Positions 52,118-61,421 of a stretch of DNA of 64,000 nucleotides are shown in pieces. The notes beneath the pieces are model-generated. The model saw only the letters and a program-made list of their open reading frames with translations. It searched no databases and was not told where the DNA came from. A program made the translations under genes and the position numbers. The number at the start of each line of letters is the position of its first letter. Positions within the stretch are counted from its first letter, which is position 1. The stretch is taken from positions 1,063,855 to 1,127,854 of the forward strand of contig NZ_SBLB01000001.1 in the NCBI RefSeq assembly GCF_004138325.1. Direction: 5' to 3'. Source of the DNA: Spirosoma sordidisoli. Lineage in GTDB: Bacteria > Bacteroidota > Bacteroidia > Cytophagales > Spirosomataceae.

Positions 52118-53227
52118 TTACCTCTGAACAGTTTCGTAAATTTTAAGAAGCTGGCTTACGGCATCTGTCACCGCCCAATCGGAGTCAAGTGTTGTGTTTC
52201 TAGGTAACCCTTCATCTTTCTTATTAAGCTGACTCGTCACCGCCGTGTACAAGCCAGAGTAACTACCAGGATCAAATAAGTGATTGGCCTGCTGAACATG
52301 GTGAGGCAGAGCGCCAATTTTTGACGCCAGTACAACCTTACCATACCGATATGCCTCCTGTACCACCATACCAAAGGTTTCGAACCATTCTGACGGAACA
52401 ATTACAAAGCTACATTCCCGTAACACCTGCTCTTTTTCTTCCCCCTGAACGTAACCTAAAAATTCAATATTATCGGCCCCGTAAGCTAGCTGCTGTAGTT
52501 CCTCCCTCAACGGACCATCACCTACAATCTTAAGTGGGTATTTTATGTCAGAAAACACTCTCACCAAGTTTCCAACTCCCTTCTCAGGCGACAGCCTACC
52601 CATGTACAACGCATAACCTTTATCACATACAGGCTTTGTAATTGCCGCACGGCTTGCAAAGTTTGGTTTTACCGCAATCTGAGCACCAGAGAAGCCAAAC
52701 TCTTCATACTTCTGTTTAACAAATTCGCTAACAGCTATGAACTTGCTCACATATCGTTGCGCCACACTCCGACCTTCCTGAATTTGCCAGGCCATAAACG
52801 CAGATTGAGCATAGCTTCCTCTGTAACATTTTTTCATAACTCCGTAGGCCATATTACCTCGTGCGCAACGTTGGCAAACTTTGTTATTGGTATCGAGTAA
52901 ACATCCATTTGCGCACAAAAACCGGTAATTATGCAATGTTTGAACCATCGGAATTTTGTATGTATCCAGTAGCTCATACACAGAATTACCTATAACGCTA
53001 TATATATTATGTATATGCGCTACATCCACCGAGTTATTGTCGAGGAAATGCTTGAGAGAACTATACCAGGTATGCCTATCTGAAAAAAGACTATTTACGG
53101 TGCTATTTCTTACTTCTATCCGGGTAACTTGATGTCCAGCTTTGGTCAACAACTCATGTTCATTAGCAACAACTGCGTCCTCTCCGCCCCACTCTTTATA
53201 CTGGTTATGAATCTGTAGTACTCTCAC
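52118..53227 (-). CDS. GT4-family glycosyltransferase
   Basis: This 369-residue GT-B protein has the start RVLQIHNQYKEWGGEDAVVANEHELL, a Cys-rich segment (CANGCLLDTNNKVCQRCARG) typical of a subgroup, YALYMGRLSPEKGVGNLV and the donor motif PSEWFETFGMVVQEAYRYGK. It would extend the repeat unit. Composition is intermediate between the AT-rich cassette and the GC-rich flank. It is on the opposite strand to the cassette genes and is followed by a long palindrome. Confidence 0.92.
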   Translation of the reverse strand: MRVLQIHNQYKEWGGEDAVVANEHELLTKAGHQVTRIEVRNSTVNSLFSDRHTWYSSLKHFLDNNSVDVAHIHNIYSVIGNSVYELLDTYKIPMVQTLHNYRFLCANGCLLDTNNKVCQRCARGNMAYGVMKKCYRGSYAQSAFMAWQIQEGRSVAQRYVSKFIAVSEFVKQKYEEFGFSGAQIAVKPNFASRAAITKPVCDKGYALYMGRLSPEKGVGNLVRVFSDIKYPLKIVGDGPLREELQQLAYGADNIEFLGYVQGEEKEQVLRECSFVIVPSEWFETFGMVVQEAYRYGKVVLASKIGALPHHVQQANHLFDPGSYSGLYTAVTSQLNKKDEGLPRNTTLDSDWAVTDAVSQLLKIYETVQR

Positions 53228-53328
53228 AGCAGTAAAATTTGTATACGTATTGGTATGGTATTTAGTAGCTGGCCACCCCCTTTGTACAGTGCCGAACTGC
53301 TTGATCTTGCCTTTTCCCGCGGATTCCT

Positions 53329-54252
53329 CTACCGTAAACCGGCGTAGGTTTTCAGTCGGTTAAACAACCGGACGCGTAAACTGAACTGATGCTGGATCTG
53401 GCGGGTATAGTAGGCCGTGGGCTCGATGTTGTCCGGCAGCATGAACGTTCGCTGAGCGCCCGTATCGAGCCGGGTCCGGTAGCGGTTAAATACGTTGGTG
53501 TTGGTCGATTCAGTAGAGAAGCCGATGTTCTGAATCTTCGACTCGGTCGGGTAAATGGTAAATCCGCCCGCTTTGAACTGGCTGTAACACCACCGGATTG
53601 CCCAGGAGTTGATCTCGCCTTCCTGCTGCCGCCGGAGCATGCGCACCCGGTCGCTTCCTCCCTGGTTAAACTGTTGCTGACGAACCGGATCGGCCCTGAA
53701 GGCTGCGTAATCAGACACCGCCCAGTCGGCCTGTTGCCAGCGGTCCGACCAGGTTGCCCAGCCCCACGAACCCGTACGCGGAAAGGCGTAGGCGTCGGCC
53801 AGGTAGCTGATTGGCCGGTCGATGGGGAATGAGTAGCCCGTAATTGAAAATACCCGTGGGTTACCCTGGTACCGTTGCAGGCACTGATTCATGTAATCGA
53901 GAAAATTAGGGCTGGTCAGCAGGTCGTCCTCCAGCACGATCACACTCCGGTACTTTTCCAGCAGAGCCGTTACGTTGGTGATGATCGACTTAGCCAATCC
54001 GTTGTTGGTCTCGGCATACTGACGATGTACGGCCCGAAAGCCCGTTGCGGTATCCAGCACAGCCCGTACGGCTTCTACCTTGTCGGCATCGGCCGGGCTA
54101 CGGGGCCCATCGGAGAAGATATACAGTTCACTGTCCGCAGCCAGATGGTTGGCCTGCAAGGCTTCCAGTACCTGACGCACCTCATCGGGGCGCTTGTAGG
54201 CGAACAGCGCAATAGGAGCCAGTCCGGCTCCGTTAGTTCCGGACTTTGTCAT
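53329..54252 (-). CDS. GT2-like glycosyltransferase (HlpA-like)
   Basis: This 307-residue protein carries the same landmarks as the product of 44944-45861: PIALFAYKRPDEVRQVLEAL, the acidic motif VIVLEDDLLTSPNF and TGSWGWATWSDRWQQADW. It is a GT-A fold transferase of the HlpA-like/nucleotide-diphospho-sugar type. Unlike its relative, its DNA is GC-rich like the host genome. Its start overlaps the end of the TagA-like gene by 20 bp, so the two are co-translated. Confidence 0.87.
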   Translation of the reverse strand: MTKSGTNGAGLAPIALFAYKRPDEVRQVLEALQANHLAADSELYIFSDGPRSPADADKVEAVRAVLDTATGFRAVHRQYAETNNGLAKSIITNVTALLEKYRSVIVLEDDLLTSPNFLDYMNQCLQRYQGNPRVFSITGYSFPIDRPISYLADAYAFPRTGSWGWATWSDRWQQADWAVSDYAAFRADPVRQQQFNQGGSDRVRMLRRQQEGEINSWAIRWCYSQFKAGGFTIYPTESKIQNIGFSTESTNTNVFNRYRTRLDTGAQRTFMLPDNIEPTAYYTRQIQHQFSLRVRLFNRLKTYAGLR

Positions 54253-55057
54253 ACGATAGCTGCTGGTTAAGAAACTGACGGACGAAGTAGTAGATGTACA
54301 GGGAGTTGGTAACCGTATAGCGTTTGAACAACCGGCGGGGCTCCTGCATCAGGCGGAATAACCACTCGGTACCGATCTTCTGCATCCAGCGGGGGGCGCG
54401 TGTCTGCTGGCCGGCCAGCACCGGCAACGCTCCGCCAATACCGAGTAATACAGCCGGGATACGCCCCCGCATCCGGGCCATCCAGAGTTCCTGCTTGGGG
54501 CATCCGAGCGCTACAAAAACCAGCCCGGCCCCCGACGCGGTGATCTGATCGATAACGGCGGTTTCTTCGGCGGGGGTCATGGGCCGAAACGGCGGTGATA
54601 CCATACCGGCTATCTGCAGCGACGGGAACTCCCGGGCACAGATCCGGCGAATTTCGTCCAGCACGTCGGGCGTAGAGCCGTAGAAGAATGCCGAAATACC
54701 AGCCTCGGCTGCTTTCTGCAATAAGCTGCTGATGGCATCCATGCCCGCGATACGCTCCTGACGAAGGCCGTACAAACCACGCATGGCCCACAATAAAGGC
54801 ACTCCGTCGGGCGCTACCCAGTCGGCACTGTTTACGGCCTGGGCAATAGCAGCATTACGACGGGCCTCGACGACCATGTGTACATTGGCGAAACAGACAG
54901 ACCTTGACTCCCGGTGACGGGCTGCCTCTATGACCCAGTCCTGCAAATGAGCGTAGTTGCCGAGTGAGACATTCAGGCTGATTACACGAGTTCGTCTAAC
55001 GGGCGTTGATAGCGTAGACAGTTCTGATTGTTGTAACGGCATAGGTTGTACGTACAT
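54233..55057 (-). CDS. WecG/TagA/CpsF-family glycosyltransferase
   Basis: This 274-residue protein has the WecG/TagA pattern: VCFANVHMVVEARRN, WVAPDGVPLLWAM, FYGSTPDVLDEI, FVALGCPKQELWMARMRG and the C-terminal APRWMQKIGTEWLFRLMQEP. Members transfer N-acetylmannosamine(uronic acid) or other sugars to the lipid-linked acceptor. The family Thr/Asp catalytic base lies in the ANVHMV region, where a Val-His replaces the more common Asp-Thr, so it is a variant. It overlaps the following gene by 20 bp. Confidence 0.9.
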   Translation of the reverse strand: MYVQPMPLQQSELSTLSTPVRRTRVISLNVSLGNYAHLQDWVIEAARHRESRSVCFANVHMVVEARRNAAIAQAVNSADWVAPDGVPLLWAMRGLYGLRQERIAGMDAISSLLQKAAEAGISAFFYGSTPDVLDEIRRICAREFPSLQIAGMVSPPFRPMTPAEETAVIDQITASGAGLVFVALGCPKQELWMARMRGRIPAVLLGIGGALPVLAGQQTRAPRWMQKIGTEWLFRLMQEPRRLFKRYTVTNSLYIYYFVRQFLNQQLSYDKVRN

Positions 55058-55153
55058 AAGCTGTATAGTTGGAATTGGTAGTTTATGTAAAGTGCTTCGA
55101 TCGGATTAGTAGTAATAAGGCGGGGCAGGGGCAGCGGTGACTACGGGGGTGGC

Positions 55154-56653
55154 TCAGGGTCGGCTGGTTGTCCAGGTCTTTCGGAGGCTGATCCAGCCGC
55201 CCAGCGAATTGGTGTATAGCTCGCCCTGATCGAGGGCAACGGCTGTCCGGAGTTCAGACCCGCCCAGCCAGTTGAGTGGCCAGCTAACCGAAGCCAAACC
55301 GGAAAACTGCGGTACGGCCCGACTGAATACCCGCCGGGGGGCGCCGTAATGCTGGCTGGCCGATAGTTTCAGCTGCCAGCGGGTTCGTTCGCCGGCCGAT
55401 CCGGCCAGTCCCAGATGGATCAGCTCGACCCGGTTGCTGGCAATAGCCAGCACGTTATAGTTGACAGAAAAAGGCACATCGGTCCGGACGTCACGGAGCT
55501 GCGCGAAAAACGGGGTGCCAATTACGTTCCGATCCTGTACCCAGCCGTCGCGGTACTGGTAGTTGTTGAAGTAATCGTCTTTGCCGTCGTAGCGTACGGT
55601 GCCGGTGATCGATCCGCTCTGGCTGAGGGTGGTCAGGTACTCGATCAGCAGGTTGTCGACCCCGAAGCCGGTGCCCGGTTGCCGTTTCAGCCGCAGCCCA
55701 TACAGACCGTCGGGCATGTTGACGAACACCACCCCCGATTTATCCTCGAAGGGATGCTGATAATAGCCCATGAGCTGCCAGCGCGCTACGGTTGTCTCCA
55801 GGGCAAAATCGATGGAGCCCAAATGGTTGCCCACCCGGTTCAGGCGATCGAAGTCGGTCAGATTGGGCGAATCGGACTCCCCTCCTTCCCGGGCGGTCAG
55901 GACATAGAGGTAATCCTGGAACGAGCTGGGAAGTTGTCCGTTGATAGCGAGTGTTTTGGGCAGGGTTGCCGAGCGGCCTCCCCACTGGGCATTATGCAGC
56001 ACACCACCGGTGAAGCGAAGTCGGCTGTTGGGACGGCCAATCCGGACGTATACGGCCTTCTGGTGCAGAAACGAGCCCTGAATGGAGTCGGTATTGGCAA
56101 ACCACCCATGTGCAAAAAAAGCGTTGATGGATACCAGTCCCCGGGTGAAACCCAGCGGAGCAAATCCGCGGGTGCCAATCTGTACTTTAGTGATGGGCAG
56201 GGCGTTTCCTGACCAGGCGTAAAAACCAGATGTCAGGGTTGAGTCGCCCAGACCGATGATTTCTTTTTTACGACCGCCCCACAAACTGAAACGGCCCATA
56301 TCGAGCGACACATACGCCTGCGGAATCAACACCCGCGACTGAGGAGCCGCGTTTCCTACGACCTCTACCCCGTACGAAAGCTGCCGATTCGGATGGGCAG
56401 CGCTCAGGCCGTAACGGCCGGTTGTCTGCACTATGGCCAGGCCGGCCGGGCTGCTGACGGGAACAATACCAAACTGATTAGCGCGCAGCCAGAACGGTGT
56501 TCGGGTGGCCGATGCGGCCAGTCCCGCTACCTCGACCCCGTACGTAGCCGAGTGTCTCGATGCTACCGCCAGCGAGTCGGTCGTTTGCGCCCATACTTGA
56601 TTTACTGCAGCTACACTAATTAACAGTTTGAGAACTCGTAGCCCTGTTATCAT
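55154..56653 (-). CDS. Wzi-like capsule assembly outer-membrane protein
   Basis: This 499-residue protein has a signal peptide (VAAVNQVWA-Q) and a barrel made of many Gly/Tyr/Trp strands (WLRANQFGIVP, SYGVEVVGN, FSLWGGRKKEIIGLGD, LVSINAFFAHGWF). These resemble capsule assembly protein Wzi, an outer-membrane lectin that holds the exported polysaccharide on the surface. ATG 56653 begins the signal peptide and follows a promoter box at 56729-56736; the longer frame to 56731 would run into that box. Confidence 0.9.
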   Translation of the reverse strand: MITGLRVLKLLISVAAVNQVWAQTTDSLAVASRHSATYGVEVAGLAASATRTPFWLRANQFGIVPVSSPAGLAIVQTTGRYGLSAAHPNRQLSYGVEVVGNAAPQSRVLIPQAYVSLDMGRFSLWGGRKKEIIGLGDSTLTSGFYAWSGNALPITKVQIGTRGFAPLGFTRGLVSINAFFAHGWFANTDSIQGSFLHQKAVYVRIGRPNSRLRFTGGVLHNAQWGGRSATLPKTLAINGQLPSSFQDYLYVLTAREGGESDSPNLTDFDRLNRVGNHLGSIDFALETTVARWQLMGYYQHPFEDKSGVVFVNMPDGLYGLRLKRQPGTGFGVDNLLIEYLTTLSQSGSITGTVRYDGKDDYFNNYQYRDGWVQDRNVIGTPFFAQLRDVRTDVPFSVNYNVLAIASNRVELIHLGLAGSAGERTRWQLKLSASQHYGAPRRVFSRAVPQFSGLASVSWPLNWLGGSELRTAVALDQGELYTNSLGGWISLRKTWTTSRP

Positions 56654-56728
56654 ACGAGGAATGTATATATTTCCCCTAATAGTAATAGAAAATAGATTTT
56701 TATAAGTTTCTATTACACAAAGGTTTCT

Positions 56729-56736
56729 CAAATATA
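56729..56736 (-). promoter_or_regulatory. Putative -7 box for the Wzi-like gene
   Basis: The minus strand reads TATATTTG, an exact TAnnTTTG match, 75 bp before the ATG at 56653. The surrounding DNA is very AT-rich compared with both flanking genes. Confidence 0.5.
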
Positions 56737-56816
56737 ATTATCAGTAACTATATATATCTGTATCAACTAAAATTTTGTCAAATTTTACCCCTGATAGCCT
56801 GATAGGTAGTGTTTTG

Positions 56817-57680
56817 TCAACTCTTAAAAAAGCCGCCGGGTGTAGCTACCAGCAGCGAGAGACAGTAAACGATAAAGCCGATGAGCATGGCCTGCTCGGC
56901 GGGTATGCCTACATAGCTGGCCCCCGCCGAAAAAACGATTTCCCGAATGCCTATTCCACCAACCGTTATGGGGAGAGCCGTACCCAGTGACGAAGCCAGG
57001 AACAGAAACAGGTAGGCGCCCAGCTCGTCGGTGTACCCCAGCGACCAGACGATGTAGACCGTCATCAGGCACTGCGTCAGCTGGACCCCGACCGAATAGA
57101 GGTGTAGCAACGCCTGCCGACGGACTGTCCAGCCCATGAACCAGCGCAGCCCACCGACAAAAACGGCGTACATGGCCAGCACCAGCAACAGGCAGAGCCC
57201 CCCCGATATACCGAGCTGAGGGAGCCGGGCCCAGGCAGCGATCAGCAGCAGCGCCACCAGCGGAACCAGACCAATGACCCGGTCGAGCAGCGTCAGGGTG
57301 GTCAGCTTTCGGAGGCTGCCGCCACCATGCCGGTGCAGTTGCCAGACCTTGAAGCCGTCGCCCCCCACGCTACCCGGCAGAAACTGGTTGTAGAACATGC
57401 CCTGCCAGTAGAGCCGGATCAGATCAGCCGATGCCATACGAACCCCGGCTTCCCTGACCAGCAGCCGGTAGCGCTCCGCCGAGAACCATTTGGATACCGC
57501 CATGAGCCCCCCCGCAGCCAGCAGCCGCACCAGTTCGACGTCGAGCGCACTGTAGAACCGGCGGTTGTGTGCCAGCTGATATACCACAACGGTCAGCGCG
57601 CACACCGACACCAGCCCTTTAAGACTGACCAGCTGCCGGATTCTGGGCAGCCTTGACAACGTAGTAGGCCTGCTCAGCAT
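56817..57680 (-). CDS. LPG-synthase-TM-like flippase domain protein
   Basis: This 287-residue protein has about seven or eight membrane helices and the UPF0104/LPG_synthase_TM signature: YNQFLPGSVGGDGFKVWQL and LGTALPITVGGIGIREIVF. Family members are linked to lipid or lipid-linked sugar transport or modification, but the reaction is not settled. ATG 57680 is preferred because starting at 57746 would overlap the end of the ArnT-like gene. It follows that gene by 28 bp and probably shares its transcript. Confidence 0.88.
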   Translation of the reverse strand: MLSRPTTLSRLPRIRQLVSLKGLVSVCALTVVVYQLAHNRRFYSALDVELVRLLAAGGLMAVSKWFSAERYRLLVREAGVRMASADLIRLYWQGMFYNQFLPGSVGGDGFKVWQLHRHGGGSLRKLTTLTLLDRVIGLVPLVALLLIAAWARLPQLGISGGLCLLLVLAMYAVFVGGLRWFMGWTVRRQALLHLYSVGVQLTQCLMTVYIVWSLGYTDELGAYLFLFLASSLGTALPITVGGIGIREIVFSAGASYVGIPAEQAMLIGFIVYCLSLLVATPGGFFKS

Positions 57681-57708
57681 ACGGATCGGGGCTTGCTGGT
57701 GATCAGCA

Positions 57709-59331
57709 TCAGTTGAATTGTACAATGAAGGCCGGATGCCGGTCAAACAGCGTTAGTTTGCCCAGGGTCCGGTAGCGTTCGTTGACCAGACTGGCCGAGT
57801 CGGCGATGTAGAGTGCCTTGCTGTATTTCTTACCGGTTCTGCGCAGGATACTGCCCCGGGCTGCGGTTAGGTGAAATGTGCTGACATCTGTAGCGTTATC
57901 GGCACCGACCGTTGCTTTGTACCCGTATAGCGGGCGGCCCAGCGTCAGCTGAGCGGCCTGGGTAGCGGAGTCCCTGTAAAACTGCCGCTTCTCGACCCGC
58001 CCCGGCAAAACCAGCCAGTTGAAGCCCAGCCGAACCACCACCACTACCGCCACCATCAGCCCCAGTCGGTTCATGGAAGGCTGATAAAGCTGCCAGGCCA
58101 GCCCCAGCAGTAAGCCCGAAACAAGGGCGGTTTTCCAGACAACCCCCGGAATGGTTTTCGTGGTTGGGTAGAACAGGGTGACCCAGCAGCCCACGGCCAC
58201 CAGCAGCGCCGTAGCCAGCCAGATCCGCTCCACCCACCACCGCCGGGGCTCAGCCGGTACCGAGTGTTCGTAATAGAGGTAGGCCAGCACCGTAAACAGC
58301 AGGGGCACCAGCCCGATCAGGTATCGACCGTATACCTGCGGAGACAGCCAGTAGATGAGTACAGTGAGCGAGAAGGTCAGCGCGTTAAAGGCGATGAATG
58401 AATTGGCTTTCAGTAGCGCCAGTATATGCCGCCGAAACAGCAGCACCACCAGTAAGGTATACGGAACGAAATGGTAAATCAGCTCGAACGGAAAGGAAAC
58501 AAGGTGCAGCAGGGTAGCGCCCAGGCCAAACGTCAGACCGGTTCGTTTGGCACTTTCGCTTAGGATGACGCTGGCCACATCGCTGAACGGGATGGCATTT
58601 CGGCTGAAATAGGCCAGGTAATAACTACCCGTAATCAGCACAAAGATGAGCAGACCGACTGCATGAGCCGGGTGGAACAGCAGGCGCCAGCGCCGGGTAT
58701 ACAGAAACCAGCCCGCCAGGGTGAGCCCCTGGAACGCAATGGGAGGCAGTCCTTTCAGCAGGAATCCAACGGCCGTAAGCGCATAGGTGGTAGCATACAG
58801 CCACCAGTAGTTTTTCTTCCGGTCAAAGTGGTACACCAGCATCATGGCTGCGTAGGTCACCCAGGCAAACGTAATCTCGATCAGCCCCAGCATGGAGTCG
58901 TAGAGCAGTACCCGGCCGTTGGTCAGCGTCATCAGGGCCGCGGCCAGCGCTATGGTGTTGCTGGTATACCGGCGGACGATAGCGAATAACGTCACCCCCA
59001 GCAGCAGCAGCGACACCAGCATCGGAAAACGAAGCGCGTAGGTCGAGTACGAGCCAAACAACTGATAGGAGCCAATGATAATCCAGTTGTACAGCGGTGG
59101 TTTGTTGAAATACCGCTCGCCGTGCAGGGTTGGGGTTATGTAGTCGCCGGATAGTATCATCTCGAGCGATACCAGTGCCCGCCGGGCTTCGTCGCCCGTG
59201 TCGAGTGGCATGTACCCCAGATGGCTGCTCAAGACAAGACACAGACCTGACAGGAGCAGCAGGGTCCAGCCCGGCCGAAAACAGGAGGCTACCGGTGCCG
59301 CTACGACAGATGTATTTTCAACTACAGACAT
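57709..59331 (-). CDS. ArnT/PMT-like membrane glycosyltransferase (GT39/83 type)
   Basis: This 540-residue polytopic protein has the GT-C layout: a first periplasmic loop with the acidic catalytic motif (TGDEARRALVSLEMILSGDY) followed by NKPPLYNW, about twelve helices and a soluble C-terminal part (about 450-540). GT-C enzymes use polyprenyl-phosphate sugars to modify lipid A, protein or polysaccharide in the periplasm. ATG 59331 is chosen because the longer frame to 59475 is rich in Arg/Cys/His without a helix. Neighbouring flippase-like and Wzi genes suggest it decorates the exported polymer or lipid A. Confidence 0.92.
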   Translation of the reverse strand: MSVVENTSVVAAPVASCFRPGWTLLLLSGLCLVLSSHLGYMPLDTGDEARRALVSLEMILSGDYITPTLHGERYFNKPPLYNWIIIGSYQLFGSYSTYALRFPMLVSLLLLGVTLFAIVRRYTSNTIALAAALMTLTNGRVLLYDSMLGLIEITFAWVTYAAMMLVYHFDRKKNYWWLYATTYALTAVGFLLKGLPPIAFQGLTLAGWFLYTRRWRLLFHPAHAVGLLIFVLITGSYYLAYFSRNAIPFSDVASVILSESAKRTGLTFGLGATLLHLVSFPFELIYHFVPYTLLVVLLFRRHILALLKANSFIAFNALTFSLTVLIYWLSPQVYGRYLIGLVPLLFTVLAYLYYEHSVPAEPRRWWVERIWLATALLVAVGCWVTLFYPTTKTIPGVVWKTALVSGLLLGLAWQLYQPSMNRLGLMVAVVVVVRLGFNWLVLPGRVEKRQFYRDSATQAAQLTLGRPLYGYKATVGADNATDVSTFHLTAARGSILRRTGKKYSKALYIADSASLVNERYRTLGKLTLFDRHPAFIVQFN

Positions 59332-59621
59332 ACGTTTCCTACTTTGTCCCGGGCCACCAAAAAATGCATGCTGCAACCCGTTTATTTCCCCTACATGGCA
59401 GTTAAAAAATAGGCCCGCGTGGCGCAGACCAGGCCACGAAGCAGAAATCGGATCGTGGCAGCGACTACCAGGCAACGATGACCCGGTATTGGTAAGCGCT
59501 CGCCACCCCGTCGCATCAATGAGTATAGGGTTGGAAATTTAGCAGTATTGTTAACAAAAAAAGCAAGATATCTGATGATTTATTTACAATCTTTAATTTA
59601 TATAAACTTGCAATACCATTT

Positions 59622-60389
59622 TTAATCCAGCAATGACAGATTCAATAAAGACTGTTTCCGAAGTTGTTCGTATTCATGCATGGAAAAGAACATGCCAAGA
59701 CTTTTCAGATCGGCGGGCCGGTGCAAATCGCTGCTGATAAAATCAACCCATTCATTTTTCAGCAAGAGCCGGGCCTGGGCCTGAGCGCGCTCGCGGTAAC
59801 GCCCGGTGAAAGAACCCCAGTTCAGCTGAAACAAACACCCGATTTGCCGAAGTCTGGCCAGGCTGGACAGATCGTCGTTGTAGTACGTATATCGTTCAGG
59901 GTGAGCCAGTACGGGCGTATACCCACGCGTCTGCATCCGAAAAATAAGGTCTTCTAACTGACGGGGGGGCGCTGCCCAGCCCAGCTCAACCAGCAGATAG
60001 CGGGCAGTGCCGAACGTAAGCAGGTCGTCGACCTCCAGCATATCCCCGAAGAATTCATCGAGCATGTATTCAGCCGCCACGGCCACCTGTATGGGTAGGT
60101 TATGCTCGTCGACCAGAGCCTGCAAGACCGCCTGACCGGCTCTGATATCGGCAGAACTGTTTGGATACCAGTCTCTGCTGACGTGGGGAGTTGTGATGAC
60201 GGTTTGTATGCCCCAATCGGCCAGTTGTTTCAGACAGGTAAGGGCTTCTTCCGGTGATTTTACCCCATCGTCGATCCCGGGGATCAGGTGGGAATGCATA
60301 TCAACCCGCCAGAAACAAGGCTCTTCCGTCGATGCTCCCTGAGAAGACCGGGTTGTCATTGCCTGGCGAATTGTTTGCCAAAGACTCAT
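59622..60389 (-). CDS. PHP-type tyrosine phosphatase (CpsB/Wzb-like)
   Basis: This 255-residue protein has the metal-binding motifs of polymerase-and-histidinol-phosphatase enzymes: DMHSHLIPGIDDGVK, ITTPHVSRDWY, the Glu in AAEYMLDEFF, LAHPERY and ISSDLHR. CpsB/YwqE-like enzymes dephosphorylate the Tyr cluster of BY-kinases, here most likely that of the Wzc-like protein at the other end of the locus. It is separated from the ArnT-like gene by 290 bp without recognised genes and has its own promoter box upstream. Confidence 0.93.
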   Translation of the reverse strand: MSLWQTIRQAMTTRSSQGASTEEPCFWRVDMHSHLIPGIDDGVKSPEEALTCLKQLADWGIQTVITTPHVSRDWYPNSSADIRAGQAVLQALVDEHNLPIQVAVAAEYMLDEFFGDMLEVDDLLTFGTARYLLVELGWAAPPRQLEDLIFRMQTRGYTPVLAHPERYTYYNDDLSSLARLRQIGCLFQLNWGSFTGRYRERAQAQARLLLKNEWVDFISSDLHRPADLKSLGMFFSMHEYEQLRKQSLLNLSLLD

Positions 60390-60431
60390 AAGTTACCTCC
60401 AGTAATCGCTAAAACCCACGCTAAGGGTACT

Positions 60432-60439
60432 CAAATCTA
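60432..60439 (-). promoter_or_regulatory. Putative -7 box for the PHP phosphatase gene
   Basis: The minus strand reads TAGATTTG, an exact TAnnTTTG match, 42 bp before the ATG at 60389. The rest of the 343-bp AT-rich gap up to 60732 has no recognised gene; a promoter for the divergent HicA-HicB-like gene must lie there but no full consensus was seen. Confidence 0.5.
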
Positions 60440-60732
60440 CTCTACAATATCTAGTAATGCTACCAGCAGAGTAGGAAACTTATTTAAAATAACATACACC
60501 GAATATATACAAGTTTTTACCGATAGTAACAAATATGCTTGTATTCATTAGTTTTCAGTTTTAAACAATTCACCTCAATACTAACTTATAGTTACACGAA
60601 TAGCAAAAAAACTATAACTTATTATGAAGAAATGAGTTTTATGAAAAAAAATTTCTAAATGTTAGTTTAATGTTTTTTAGTCCATGGAATTAATTAATTT
60701 CACCCCATCATCATCACTCCTTCTTACATCAT

Positions 60733-61353
60733 ATGAAGTTAACTATACTCACCAAATTGCTACTTGAAGAGGGCTGGCAAACAAGCCATTCGCAGCATGC
60801 ACACACCTTGTTTATGTACAGCCACAAATCAGGTTCTCCCTCTTTATTAATTCCCTTCGGGAGTTCAGAACAAGTACCAATCGGCACCTTCAACGCCATA
60901 CTGCGAAGTGCCCGCCAGAAAAAGCGCCATGAAAACTGGCTGTCGTTTCTGCTAACCACCCATACAGCCCGCGTTGTTCTCGAGAAACAGGACGATATGC
61001 TGTGGGGTCGGATCGAGCTGCCGGGTTTGTTGATTGCTACGCGGGGCTGCTCCGTTGACTGCGTTCGTGATACGCTCCGCTCGTTGTTATTGTCACAGGT
61101 CGACCAGTACGACAGCAGTTATCGCAAAGCGATCGACTCGATGCATTTTAACCCGGTTTACGATACCACCGCTGTGTGGGAGCTGATCAAACAATTGAAA
61201 GCAAATCATATTGCCGACGAAACCGGTCTGGACATAGACCTGCTTGGCAGTTTCATGACGGGTGCTTCGTTTCCCTGCCCTGACCAGGCCACCCGACTCG
61301 AGCGGTCGATTCGTGAGTTGGGCCGCCAGCTTATGCAGGTTTCGATCCGGTAG
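60733..61353 (+). CDS. HicA-HicB-HTH-like fusion protein
   Basis: This 206-residue protein reads as three parts. Residues 1-62 resemble a HicA toxin: LTKLLLEEGWQTSHSQHAHTL (His22/His24 near the catalytic His), then IPFGSSEQVPIGTFNAILRSA like the HicA P-G-T-L-x-x-I-L end. Residues 75-130 resemble HicB: ARVVLEKQDDMLWGRIELPGL. Residues 145-206 resemble the HicB-type XRE helix-turn-helix: VWELIKQLKANHIADETGLD and RLERSIRELGRQL. Toxin and antitoxin would be on one chain, so a regulator derived from HicAB is more likely than a free toxin. No second hic gene is adjacent. The call is by eye. Confidence 0.6.
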   Translation: MKLTILTKLLLEEGWQTSHSQHAHTLFMYSHKSGSPSLLIPFGSSEQVPIGTFNAILRSARQKKRHENWLSFLLTTHTARVVLEKQDDMLWGRIELPGLLIATRGCSVDCVRDTLRSLLLSQVDQYDSSYRKAIDSMHFNPVYDTTAVWELIKQLKANHIADETGLDIDLLGSFMTGASFPCPDQATRLERSIRELGRQLMQVSIR

Positions 61354-61421
61354 TCTACGTATAGTATCTCCTCTCCTATCCTGGCCCGTTTGTGAGTCGG
61401 CCAGACATGTATTTCTTACCG

